NCBI RefSeq assembly: GCF_013314535.1
Contig: NZ_JABUAE010000001.1
Location: 1-64,000 of the forward strand
DNA: 64,000 nt
Direction of reading: 5' to 3'
Source of the DNA: Bacillus sp. Xin1
Lineage (GTDB): Bacteria; Bacillota; Bacilli; Bacillales; Bacillaceae_G
The notes below the pieces were generated by a model. That model did no database searches. It saw only the letters and a list, made by a program, of their open reading frames with translations, and was not told the DNA's origin. How positions within the stretch are numbered: the stretch's first letter is position 1; each line of letters begins with the position of its first letter. The position numbers and the translations under genes were made by a program. This document shows positions 57,455 to 64,000 of this stretch, one piece after another.

Positions 57455-57662
57455 ACAGATGAAGTCGACTTTTTTATAAAAGGTCGGCTATTTTTCTGTC
57501 TTGCAAATTATGAAAAAAAGGAGCAAAATAAAAAAAGTCCCTGGTCTATACAGGTACATATTTAAAAATCGACTAAAAAGGATGCTTTAGTTTATAAGAT
57601 CTAAAGTATGTAAGATATATTCGTATGCAAAAATAAGATGATGAATGAGAAAATGGGTGATT

Positions 57663-58469
57663 ATGTTGAATAGAGCAATTGGTGTTATTGATTCGGGAGT
57701 AGGAGGATTAACAGTAGCGAAAGAGTTAATTCGTCAGCTACCAAAAGAGCGTATTATATATTTAGGAGATACAGCACGTTGTCCTTATGGTCCACGTTCT
57801 CGCGAGGAAGTGCGTCAATTTACATGGGAAATGACAGAGCATTTATTGGCACTTGATATTAAGATGTTAGTCATTGCTTGTAATACGGCAACTGCGGTTG
57901 TACTAGAAGAGATGCAAAAGCAATTACCAATCCCGGTAGTGGGTGTAATTCATCCAGGTTCGCGTACAGCCTTGAAAGTGACGAATACGTACCATGTTGG
58001 TATTATTGGAACAATTGGAACGGTAAAAAGTGGTGCGTATGAAGAGGCGCTAAAATCTATTAATAATCGTGTTATGGTAGAGAGTTTAGCGTGTCCGCCG
58101 TTTGTTGAACTTGTAGAAAGTGGAACCTTTGAGAGTGAGATGGCGTATGAGGTTGTTAGAGAAACGTTGCAGCCATTGAAAAATACTGAAATCGATACGC
58201 TGATTTTAGGGTGTACACATTATCCGATTTTAGGTCCAGTTATTAAGCAGGTAATGGGGGATAAGGTGCAGTTAATTAGTTCTGGAGATGAAACGGCTCG
58301 TGAAGTAAGCACAATCTTATACCATAGTAAGATGTTAAATGAAGGAGAAGAGCAAAGCGATCATCTTTTCTTAACAACAGGGAAAATTGATTTATTCAAA
58401 GAAATTGCATCTAAATGGTTTGGACAACCGATTGAAAATGTAAAACATATTAATCTGGAAACAACATAA
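57663..58469 (+). CDS. racE: Glutamate racemase
   Basis: The 268-residue enzyme makes D-glutamate for peptidoglycan. The two catalytic cysteines lie in ACNTAT (about 74) and GCTHYP (about 185); the N-terminal motif is [14 protein letters not shown]. The start chosen is ATG 57663 (MLNRAIG); an in-frame ATG 18 nt earlier lacks a Shine-Dalgarno. The B. cereus group has two paralogues; gene position and sequence suit RacE2. Confidence 0.95.
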   Translation: MLNRAIGVIDSGVGGLTVAKELIRQLPKERIIYLGDTARCPYGPRSREEVRQFTWEMTEHLLALDIKMLVIACNTATAVVLEEMQKQLPIPVVGVIHPGSRTALKVTNTYHVGIIGTIGTVKSGAYEEALKSINNRVMVESLACPPFVELVESGTFESEMAYEVVRETLQPLKNTEIDTLILGCTHYPILGPVIKQVMGDKVQLISSGDETAREVSTILYHSKMLNEGEEQSDHLFLTTGKIDLFKEIASKWFGQPIENVKHINLETT

Positions 58470-58506
58470 CAGTATAGACTCTTATATATATTCATTTTGA
58501 TTATCT

Positions 58507-58651
58507 GACATATAAGTCACGGTTGTGAAAATAAAAAGGATTGTTTGCTTGTTTTCTCCTTTGGGTTTTACATGGCATGGGACTAAAAAAGTACTGACCG
58601 CTTTTATGCAAGGAGGGGCATTCTCTTCCGCCTAAAAGGAAGGGGTTTATA
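58507..58651 (+). repeat. Dispersed intergenic repeat, copy D
   Basis: Blocks GACATATAAGTC, GGTTGTGAAAATAAAA, ACATGGCATGGGACTAAAAA, CTTTTATGCA, TCTTCCGCCT and AAGGGGTTTAT in the same order as copies A and B. The section after TATGCA has diverged (AGGAGGGGC). Lies between racE and gerM. Confidence 0.8.
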
Positions 58652-58678
58652 TCGGTTTTTCAATCTGTGTGTTTATAG

Positions 58679-58707
58679 AAAACTCCTAAGAAATTAGGAG
58701 TTTTTTT
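58679..58707 (+). terminator. Terminator before gerM
   Basis: AAACTCCTAA / TTAGGAGTTT stem with a GAAA loop and a T run; probably ends racE transcripts that read through repeat copy D. Confidence 0.88.
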
Positions 58708-58804
58708 ATTTTGTAAATTGTAAGATAAGTTGTCATTGCTTGTTCTAAAATGATAAAAAGCTCGTATACATATAGTACAAACTTAGATTTTAGGGGGAAA
58801 TGGT

Positions 58805-59851
58805 ATGCCTAAATCCACTTTTAAATGGCTTGTTTGTACGGCAGTAAGCGCAGCTTTACTAACGGGGTGCGGTTTGTTGAATAAGGAGAAAGAAGCAGAA
58901 CAAATTGATCCGCCGAAAAAAGTTTCGTATACAGAAGGTGAGAAGAAAGACACTGCCAAGAAAGGTAAGCAAGAGCAAACGACACAAAGGGAATTATATC
59001 TTGTTGATAAAAATGGTTATGTGGTGCCACAAACGTTGGCATTGCCTACTCCGAAACAAAATGAAGTTGTGAAACAAACATTAGAATACTTAGTGAAGGA
59101 TGGTCCAGTAGAGAACTTACTACCAAATGGGTTTAAGGCAGTTCTTCCAGCAGGTACAACAATGACTATGGATTTGAAAAAGGATGGTACGGCAGTCATT
59201 GATTTTTCAAAAGAAATGAAGAGTTATAAAAAAGAAGAAGAACGCCAAATTATTGAGTCAGTTGCTTGGACATTAACGCAATTTAAAGAGATTAAACAAG
59301 TGAAGTTTCAAATAAATGGTGAAAAATTAGCGAAGATGCCAGTTGCTGGCACACCAATTGGTGAAGGTGTGAGCCGTGCGGACGGTATTAACTTTGATGA
59401 TGAGCAAGTGGCGGATGTCACGAATACGAAGCCAGTGACACTTTATTTCTTAGCACAAAATAATAAAACACAGTATTATGTGCCAGTGACACGACGCGTA
59501 GCAGAAGGAAAGGAACATGAAGTAGCAACGGTTGTCAATGAGCTTGTTAAAGGGCCATCGGGTTCAGCTTTACTTAGTGATTTTAATCCTGGTGTGAAGC
59601 TTGTTAGTGAACCGAAAATACAAGATGGAAAAGTTACATTGAATTTCAATGAAAATATATATCTAGATAAAGAGAAAAGTAAGATTTCAAATTATGTATT
59701 GCAATCACTCGTTCTATCTTTAACAGAAAAGAAAGATGTGAAAAATGTTTCTGTTGAAGTAAATGGAAAAGCAAATCTTGTTACTGAGAAAGGTGAGAAA
59801 CTAATAAAACCTGTTGATCGTCCGCAAAACGTAAATACAGGTAGTTTTTAA
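58805..59851 (+). CDS. gerM: Germination (sporulation) lipoprotein GerM
   Basis: The 348-residue lipoprotein has lipobox LLTGC (lipidated Cys about 22) and two GerMN domains (about 62-185, YLVDKNGYVVPQ.., and 210-335, YFLAQNNKTQYYVPVTRRV). GerM is needed in B. subtilis for engulfment-stage assembly of the SpoIIIA-SpoIIQ channel. The Shine-Dalgarno is AGGGGGA. Followed by rph after 129 nt. Confidence 0.93.
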   Translation: MPKSTFKWLVCTAVSAALLTGCGLLNKEKEAEQIDPPKKVSYTEGEKKDTAKKGKQEQTTQRELYLVDKNGYVVPQTLALPTPKQNEVVKQTLEYLVKDGPVENLLPNGFKAVLPAGTTMTMDLKKDGTAVIDFSKEMKSYKKEEERQIIESVAWTLTQFKEIKQVKFQINGEKLAKMPVAGTPIGEGVSRADGINFDDEQVADVTNTKPVTLYFLAQNNKTQYYVPVTRRVAEGKEHEVATVVNELVKGPSGSALLSDFNPGVKLVSEPKIQDGKVTLNFNENIYLDKEKSKISNYVLQSLVLSLTEKKDVKNVSVEVNGKANLVTEKGEKLIKPVDRPQNVNTGSF

Positions 59852-59980
59852 TCGTAAATAATTTGATATACTTATGTAAGAAAGGGGAATTTCTTTTTGA
59901 GTTCCTCTTCTTATTGTTATACATATAAGCAATTGAAAATGGGCTATACTAACAGGTAGCAGTTACTAGGGGGTTATTTT

Positions 59981-60718
59981 ATGCGAGTAGATGGTAGACA
60001 AGCGGCAGAACTGCGTCATATACGTCTTCATACAAATTATTTAAAACATCCAGAAGGTTCTGTTCTGATTGAAGTGGGAGATACGAAGGTTATTTGTTCG
60101 GCAACAATTGAAGAACGTGTGCCGCCATTTATGAGAGGCGAAGGGAAAGGCTGGGTAACAGCAGAATACGCGATGATTCCACGCGCGACAGAACAGCGTA
60201 CAATTCGTGAGTCCAGTAAAGGGAAAGTAACTGGTCGCACAATGGAAATTCAACGTTTAATTGGACGAGCATTACGTGCGGTTGTTGATTTGGAAGCGCT
60301 TGGGGAAAGAACGGTTTGGATTGACTGTGATGTGATTCAAGCAGATGGCGGAACAAGAACTGCGTCGATTACAGGTGCTTATGTCGCAATGATATTAGCA
60401 TTTGAAAAGTTATTACAAGCAGAAAAAGTATCTAAAATTCCGGTGAAAGATTATTTAGCTGCAACGTCTGTTGGAATTGTTGAAGGTCAAGGTGTAGTAT
60501 TAGATTTAAACTATGCTGAAGATTCTAAAGCTGATGTTGATATGAACGTCATTATGACAGGAAAAGGCCAGTTTGTTGAAGTGCAAGGAACTGGAGAAGA
60601 AGCGACATTTAGCCGTGCGGAGTTAAATGAATTACTCGATGCAGCTGAACAGGGAATTCTACAACTCGTTGAAAAGCAAAAAGAAGCATTAGGCGATATC
60701 GTATCTCACATAGAGTAG
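59981..60718 (+). CDS. rph: Ribonuclease PH
   Basis: The 245-residue phosphorolytic exoribonuclease trims tRNA 3' ends. The N-terminus [12 protein letters not shown], the central basic [19 protein letters not shown] and the [19 protein letters not shown] motif match Rph, including the conserved acidic residues. First gene of rph-rdgB-ysnB; the next start codon lies 10 nt downstream. Confidence 0.97.
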   Translation: MRVDGRQAAELRHIRLHTNYLKHPEGSVLIEVGDTKVICSATIEERVPPFMRGEGKGWVTAEYAMIPRATEQRTIRESSKGKVTGRTMEIQRLIGRALRAVVDLEALGERTVWIDCDVIQADGGTRTASITGAYVAMILAFEKLLQAEKVSKIPVKDYLAATSVGIVEGQGVVLDLNYAEDSKADVDMNVIMTGKGQFVEVQGTGEEATFSRAELNELLDAAEQGILQLVEKQKEALGDIVSHIE

Positions 60719-60728
60719 AGGTGAAAAT

Positions 60729-61340
60729 ATGAAACAAGTTGTTGTTGCAACGAAAAACGTGGGGAAAGTGCGTGAATTTGCAGAGCTATTCGAGAGATTC
60801 GATTTAGAAGTAAAATCTCTTCATGACTTCCCCCATATTGAAGAAGTCGAGGAGACTGGTGAAACGTTTGAAGAAAATGCAATTTTGAAAGCGGACAGTT
60901 TATGTAAACAGTTAAATTCAATCGTTATTGCAGATGATTCTGGTTTAATTGTTGATGCGTTGAATGGAAATCCTGGTGTGCGCTCTGCTCGCTACGCTGG
61001 TGAACAAAAAGATGATCAGGCGAATATTGATAAAGTTTTAAAAGAATTGGATGGCGTTTCGATGGAAAAGCGTTCAGCGCGTTTTTATTGTGCGTTAGCG
61101 GTTGCTTTTCCAGAAAATGATAAAGAACCAGTTATTGTAAATGGCACGTGTGAAGGGAAGATTTTAGAACAGCCTCGTGGTGCAAATGGTTTCGGATATG
61201 ATCCAATCTTTTATGTAGAAGAATATAAACGAGCAATGGCTGAGCTAACTTCAGACGAGAAAAATGAAATTAGTCACCGCGGTCGTGCTCTTCGTAAGTT
61301 AGAAGAGAAAATTCCAGCGTGGTTTTTAGACGAAGAATAA
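60729..61340 (+). CDS. rdgB: XTP/dITP diphosphatase (RdgB/HAM1 family)
   Basis: The 203-residue house-cleaning enzyme hydrolyses non-canonical purine triphosphates. The family motifs are [14 protein letters not shown] (about 7-20), [24 protein letters not shown] (about 66-89) and [12 protein letters not shown]. It is 7 residues longer than the most common length. Cotranscribed with rph and the phosphoesterase gene 13 nt downstream. Confidence 0.96.
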   Translation: MKQVVVATKNVGKVREFAELFERFDLEVKSLHDFPHIEEVEETGETFEENAILKADSLCKQLNSIVIADDSGLIVDALNGNPGVRSARYAGEQKDDQANIDKVLKELDGVSMEKRSARFYCALAVAFPENDKEPVIVNGTCEGKILEQPRGANGFGYDPIFYVEEYKRAMAELTSDEKNEISHRGRALRKLEEKIPAWFLDEE

Positions 61341-61353
61341 GGGAGAGAGACCG

Positions 61354-61860
61354 ATGAGGGCTTTAATTGTAAGCGATAGTCACGGTTCTACGAAAGAATT
61401 ACAGCAATTAAAGGATACATATGAGGGAAATGTAGATGTTATGATTCATTGCGGTGATTCAGAGTTAACACCAGAGCATCCAGATTTACAAGGGTTCCAA
61501 GTAGTAAAAGGAAATTGCGATTTCTATAATGGTTTTGACGAAGAAATCATTACTGATGTAGAAGGGATACGTTTTTTTGCTACGCATGGTCATCGGTACA
61601 ATGTTAAAATGAGTTTGCAAACACTTTTATATCGTGCAAAAGAAGTGGAAGCGAACATTGTTTGTTTTGGACATTCTCATATGTTGGGAGCAGAATTTAT
61701 TGATGATATTTTATTCATCAATCCTGGAAGCATTTTATTGCCGCGTTCCCGAAAAGAAAAAACATTTACTTTGTTAGAAATCAATGAAAATGACATTGAA
61801 ATTCGATTTGAAACATTAGGTGGAAAAGTTGTCGTACATAAAACTTTTCAAAGAGGATAA
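61354..61860 (+). CDS. ysnB: Metallophosphoesterase, YfcE/YsnB family
   Basis: The 168-residue protein carries the calcineurin-like metal motifs SDSHGS (about 7-12), HCGDSE, GNCD, THGH and FGHSH. Members hydrolyse phosphodiesters in vitro; the natural substrate is unknown. Last gene of the rph operon; its final codons form the left arm of the terminator hairpin. Confidence 0.93.
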   Translation: MRALIVSDSHGSTKELQQLKDTYEGNVDVMIHCGDSELTPEHPDLQGFQVVKGNCDFYNGFDEEIITDVEGIRFFATHGHRYNVKMSLQTLLYRAKEVEANIVCFGHSHMLGAEFIDDILFINPGSILLPRSRKEKTFTLLEINENDIEIRFETLGGKVVVHKTFQRG

Positions 61861-61884
61861 GAAAAATTATCCTCTTTGAAAAAA
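61845..61884 (+). terminator. Terminator of the rph-rdgB-ysnB operon
   Basis: TTTTCAAAGAGGATAA and its complement around GAAAAA, followed by an A run; overlaps the end of ysnB. The T run is weak on the plus strand. Confidence 0.75.
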
Positions 61885-61887
61885 GTG

Positions 61888-61916
61888 TTGACTTTATCCT
61901 CGTGTGCAAATATAAT
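61888..61916 (+). promoter_or_regulatory. Promoter of the tRNA-Gly / tRNA-Arg pair
   Basis: TTGACT (61888-61893), 17-bp spacer, TATAAT (61911-61916): near-consensus sigma A boxes, as expected for stable RNA genes. Confidence 0.85.
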
Positions 61917-61960
61917 AAAACTTGTCGATAAGACATCAGCAAAAAATAAAAACAACATAT

Positions 61961-62034
61961 GCGGGTGTAGTTTAGTGGTAAAACAAGAGCCTTCCAAGCT
62001 CTGGTCGAGAGTTCGATTCTCTTCACCCGCTCCA
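61961..62034 (+). tRNA. tRNA-Gly(UCC)
   Basis: 74 nt with a full cloverleaf: acceptor GCGGGTG / CACCCGC, anticodon arm AGAGC-CTTCCAA-GCTCT with anticodon TCC, T-arm GAGAGTTCGATTCTC-type, discriminator T and encoded CCA. The next tRNA gene starts one base after the CCA. Confidence 0.97.
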
Positions 62035-62035
62035 T

Positions 62036-62395
62036 GTCCCAGTAGCTCAGCAGGATAGAGCAACGGCCTTCAAGAATAGGAGCCTTTATAGGGAAACAAG
62101 AACCTATAGAGTGGACGACACTATATCGGTGAAGCCTTAACAGTACGGCTGATGGTAATACCGAGGAAACTTACGATCTTCCTAAGAAGATTAAGGAGCT
62201 TTGAATGATTAAGTGAATCTTAATGGTAAGGGCTCTGAAGTATGATGAAAATCATCGTGAGGTTCCGTAGAGACTACACGTGTCGCACCTGAAATGGTGA
62301 AGATATAGTCCAGACTACAAACAGTAAATGCTGGTAGCGAAAGCTATAGTGGTAAGCTAAGCCGTCGGTCGGGAGTTCGAATCTCTCCTGGGACG
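62036..62395 (+). tRNA. tRNA-Arg(UCU), interrupted by a group I intron
   Basis: Exon 1 (62036-62070) runs from GTCCCAG through the D-arm to CGGCCTT. Exon 2 (62357-62395) runs from CTAAGCCGT to discriminator G. Joined, they give a 74-nt tRNA with anticodon arm ACGGC-CTTCTAA-GCCGT, anticodon TCT, and acceptor pairing GTCCCAG / CTGGGAC. The insertion lies between anticodon bases U34 and C35. The bases after the discriminator are CTA, not CCA, so CCA must be added. Without splicing this gene cannot yield tRNA-Arg. Confidence 0.9.
62071..62356 (+). other. Group I intron (286 nt, no ORF) in tRNA-Arg(UCU)
   Basis: P3 pairs CGACAC (62116-62121) with GTGTCG (62280-62285). P7 pairs GACTA (62272-62276) with TAGTC (62306-62310). 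P8 is CACC-tgaaat-GGTG between them, so P3 and P7 form the group I pseudoknot in the right order. The guide sequence TAG-GAG (62077-62082) pairs with exon 2 CTA (P10) and exon 1 CTT (P1), with the required U-G at the 5' splice site. P2 is TATAGG / CCTATA; P5 AGCC / GGCT; P4 CGGT / ACCG; a late hairpin TAGC-GAAA-GCTA. The last intron base is G. The conserved S segment AAGATATAGTCC is typical of bacterial tRNA group I introns. Confidence 0.92.
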
Positions 62396-62397
62396 CT

Positions 62398-62434
62398 AAA
62401 AAAACCTTGTTATCTTTTGATAACAAGGTTTTTT
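62398..62434. terminator. Terminator of the tRNA unit
   Basis: AAAACCTTGTTATC / GATAACAAGGTTTT stem with a TTTT loop and flanking A and T runs; also serves the minus-strand gene to its right. Confidence 0.9.
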
Positions 62435-62447
62435 GTTTGTTTTTAAA

Positions 62448-63062
62448 TTAGTTATTAATAAATTTCTCAAACACGAACCCATAATCTTTCACGTTATATT
62501 GCTTCTTCGTATCGACAAGCCAATTAAACGCAATTTGATTCATTTCTTTAAATTGCTCTGCTAAATTAACTTGTGCATTCGTAATACGGCTAAATGTGTT
62601 AGAAGCCATATCTAAACTTTTGTGAGCGTATTGTAATGTAATATCATTTTCATAGGAAATTTCCTCAATTTTGAGAAGGGCTTTATACAGGTCTTTTAAT
62701 TCTTCAATATGTTTTTTATGAACATCAATGGAGTAATATTCATCACCCATATGGAACTTAATTTCTACATCTAAATCGATTGTGCCAGCGGTTTCTAGCG
62801 CTACATTTCTAATTTGATATTTACTGTAGCTAAAGCGACGTAATGTGCGTTTTTTACTCGCTGCACTCGTGCCATCTAAGTGAATTAAACCTTTGTTTGT
62901 AAAGCAATATTCATCTGATTTTGATTTAATGAGAAAATAAATTTTTTCCCCATCTTCATGCATAACATAATCATCGGCATCGACTTTATCATAATCTTTC
63001 GGTGTGATTACAGAACCTACATCGCTTAGTCCAAGAACATCAGCAGCTACTTTTTTGAACAT
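62448..63062 (-). CDS. PH-domain protein (YvbH-like), unknown function
   Basis: The 204-residue protein starts MFKKVAADVLGLSDVGSVI and contains a PH-like fold (about 25-130; GEKIYFLIKSKSDEYCFTNKGLIHLDG) with the YvbH-type C-terminal region (NQIAFNWLVDTKKQYNVKDYGF). The start is ATG 63062, 9 nt after AAAGGGG; an ATG three codons upstream touches the Shine-Dalgarno. Function unknown. Confidence 0.8.
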   Translation of the reverse strand: MFKKVAADVLGLSDVGSVITPKDYDKVDADDYVMHEDGEKIYFLIKSKSDEYCFTNKGLIHLDGTSAASKKRTLRRFSYSKYQIRNVALETAGTIDLDVEIKFHMGDEYYSIDVHKKHIEELKDLYKALLKIEEISYENDITLQYAHKSLDMASNTFSRITNAQVNLAEQFKEMNQIAFNWLVDTKKQYNVKDYGFVFEKFINN

Positions 63063-63202
63063 ATATTTCATCCCCTTTTTGTGTTCTGAATTGTACGAAA
63101 ATATATTATCATTTTTTGTGCAAAATTTATATGTTTTAAATGAAAATTTTGAAGGAGGGATTGGGAGTGAGTTGCCGAATTTAGTTTAGTGAATAAGTGT
63201 AA

Positions 63203-63367
63203 AGATGTTGGGTGGATATTTACTGTGTATACTGGCCTCAAACAGGTTTGTACTATTACTTTAATCCGAAATCATTTAGTAAATCAATTAGCTTACGAAT
63301 AGACCCTCCGAAAAATCAGCAAGAAAAGAACATTAAATTGGCAAACGAGTATAGAGAAATTCAGTAA
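63203..63367 (+). pseudogene. PD-(D/E)XK endonuclease remnant, group I intron-associated family (C-terminus)
   Basis: A 54-codon frame without a start codon reads VDIYCVYWPQTGLYYY and then SISLRIDPPKNQQEKNI, ending ANEYREIQ-stop. This resembles the C-terminal end of the PDDEXK_5 family (I-Ssp6803I-like), whose end has the pattern ISLR-x-PPKN-Q--NI--A--Y. The catalytic N-terminal part is absent, as is any start or Shine-Dalgarno. It lies 0.85 kb from the tRNA-Arg intron, on the same strand. Identification is from memory of the family pattern. Confidence 0.5.
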
Positions 63368-63399
63368 AAACCACTTCCAATTATGTTGGGTGGTTTTTC
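63366..63399 (+). terminator. Terminator after the endonuclease remnant
   Basis: AAAAACCAC / GTGGTTTTT stem with an inner CCAA / TTGG pairing, then TCTTTT. Confidence 0.75.
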
Positions 63400-63571
63400 T
63401 TTTATTATTTTAACAGAGAATCCCCCGTCTCAAGCTCGTTTAGAGGTAGGTGGGGGGAGTTCAATTTGGAATCTTACAATTCTGTAAGGTAAGTGTAAGG
63501 AAGTTCGATGGTAACAAATGGCCAGTTCTTTATAATGGAGGTAACAAAGATGAAACGAGGAGGAAGAAAAA

Positions 63572-63673
63572 ATGAAAGGATTAGTTGTAACTGCTTTAAC
63601 AGTAGCTTTTGGATTTGTGGCGTATGAGAAATTAATAGATGTCATTGATGTTGTGAAGCATTTAGTAGCATAG
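63572..63673 (+). CDS. Very small membrane protein
   Basis: The 33-residue product has one hydrophobic helix (GLVVTALTVAFGFVAYE) and a short charged tail. It has a strong Shine-Dalgarno GAGGAGG, and a TATAAT-like box lies at 63531-63536. An overlapping 25-codon frame from ATG 63550 (after GGAGG) is possible but looks random. Function unknown. Confidence 0.55.
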   Translation: MKGLVVTALTVAFGFVAYEKLIDVIDVVKHLVA

Positions 63674-63712
63674 AGAGAATTGTTATGAGCGGGAAAGGGA
63701 ATGGGTAGATGA

Positions 63713-63961
63713 ATGGAATGGTTATTCGGAATTATAGGTGTCTGTAGTGTTATACTATTGTTATTTGTCCCAAGTGGAATACTAAGTCCCACTACAAGTT
63801 TATTTTTTATGTGTTTACTTGCCTGCATTATGCTTATTATCATGTTTCTGATGAAACAAAGTAAGCCAATCTTCTTTTTTAGCATGATTGTTGTTACAAT
63901 TATTGTTCTCCAAATTATTACTCTTTTCGTATATCCTACAATTATAAAAGCTTTCCATTGA
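63713..63961 (+). CDS. Small three-span membrane protein
   Basis: The 82-residue product consists of three hydrophobic segments (about 5-20, 30-47, 55-75). No family was recognised and the Shine-Dalgarno is poor (GGGTAGATGA). It follows the 33-residue gene by 39 nt, so the two may be cotranscribed. A terminator follows. Confidence 0.6.
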   Translation: MEWLFGIIGVCSVILLLFVPSGILSPTTSLFFMCLLACIMLIIMFLMKQSKPIFFFSMIVVTIIVLQIITLFVYPTIIKAFH

Positions 63962-63965
63962 TTAG

Positions 63966-63997
63966 AAAATCCTCTGCGTTATTTGCTGAGGTTTTTT
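63966..63997 (+). terminator. Terminator at the right edge
   Basis: AATCCTC / GAGGTT stem with a 12-nt loop, then TTTTTT, right after the small membrane protein gene. Confidence 0.65.
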
Positions 63998-64000
63998 GCT

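Noticed and set aside
62071-62356. Possibility that the tRNA-Arg insert is a group II intron or an IS
   Set aside because: There is no GUGYG start, no domain V-like hairpin and no terminal inverted repeat or target duplication; the group I core pairs completely.
63424-63470. C-rich / G-rich inverted repeat resembling part of a bcr element
   Set aside because: It is short and lacks the bcr1 ends and TTTAT flanks; there is not enough to name it.
63430-63885. 151-codon minus-strand open frame
   Set aside because: Low-complexity Asn/Thr/Ser/His composition, antisense to two small membrane protein genes, and no Shine-Dalgarno.

Overview
The window is chromosomal DNA of a Bacillus cereus group organism (B. 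cereus, anthracis or thuringiensis type). Three lines of evidence agree. Gene order follows the Bacillus backbone pheST - rnhC - zapA - cvpA - polX - mutS2 - lcfA - fadR - fadB - etfBA - trxA - uvrC - yslB - sdhCAB - gerE - racE - gerM - rph. Spore genes are present (sspI, gerE, gerM). Three copies of the B. cereus group repeat bcr1 are present, each bounded by TTTAT.

Layout. 1-7.1 kb: small membrane and housekeeping genes, sspI, a 23S rRNA methyltransferase and the T-box controlled pheST operon. 7.1-9.3 kb: a decayed stretch with IS-end-like motifs, an IS66 transposase remnant, a lipoprotein gene and a gene fragment split by bcr1. 9.3-10.7 kb: T-box controlled asnS. 11-18.5 kb: rnhC facing zapA-cvpA-polX-mutS2. 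18.5-21.6 kb: a BrnQ-type transporter under a T-box whose specifier reads as threonine, then an rRNA methyltransferase. 22-28.4 kb: a two-component system with an ABC-2 exporter locus that carries several frameshifts. 29.4-32.4 kb: a petrobactin-type iron uptake pair (fused permease and binding lipoprotein) with a Fur-like box. 32.8-38 kb: the fatty acid degradation operon lcfA-fadR-fadB-etfB-etfA with two FadR-like palindromes. 38-46 kb: trxA, uvrC and sdhCAB. 46-57 kb: accessory transporters, lipoproteins, regulators and a KimA-type potassium importer. 57-62 kb: gerE, racE, gerM and rph-rdgB-ysnB. 62-64 kb: a tRNA pair, a PH-domain protein and small membrane proteins.

The strongest unusual signal is at 62036-62395. 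A tRNA-Arg(UCU) gene is interrupted between anticodon bases 34 and 35 by a 286-nt sequence with a complete group I intron core: P3, P7 and P8 pair in pseudoknot order, a guide sequence aligns both exons, and the intron ends in G. About 0.85 kb downstream lies the C-terminal remnant of what looks like a PD-(D/E)XK endonuclease of the family associated with group I introns.

Other notable signals: an aquaporin gene whose only properly spaced start codon is ATT; a bcr1 copy whose removal with one TTTAT restores a broken reading frame; a GC-rich element nested in another bcr1; four copies of a separate 130-150 bp intergenic repeat; IS-end-like motifs that cut two transcription terminators; helically phased direct repeats at the sdhCAB promoter; and several frameshifted genes. 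No CRISPR array, prophage or intact insertion sequence was seen.
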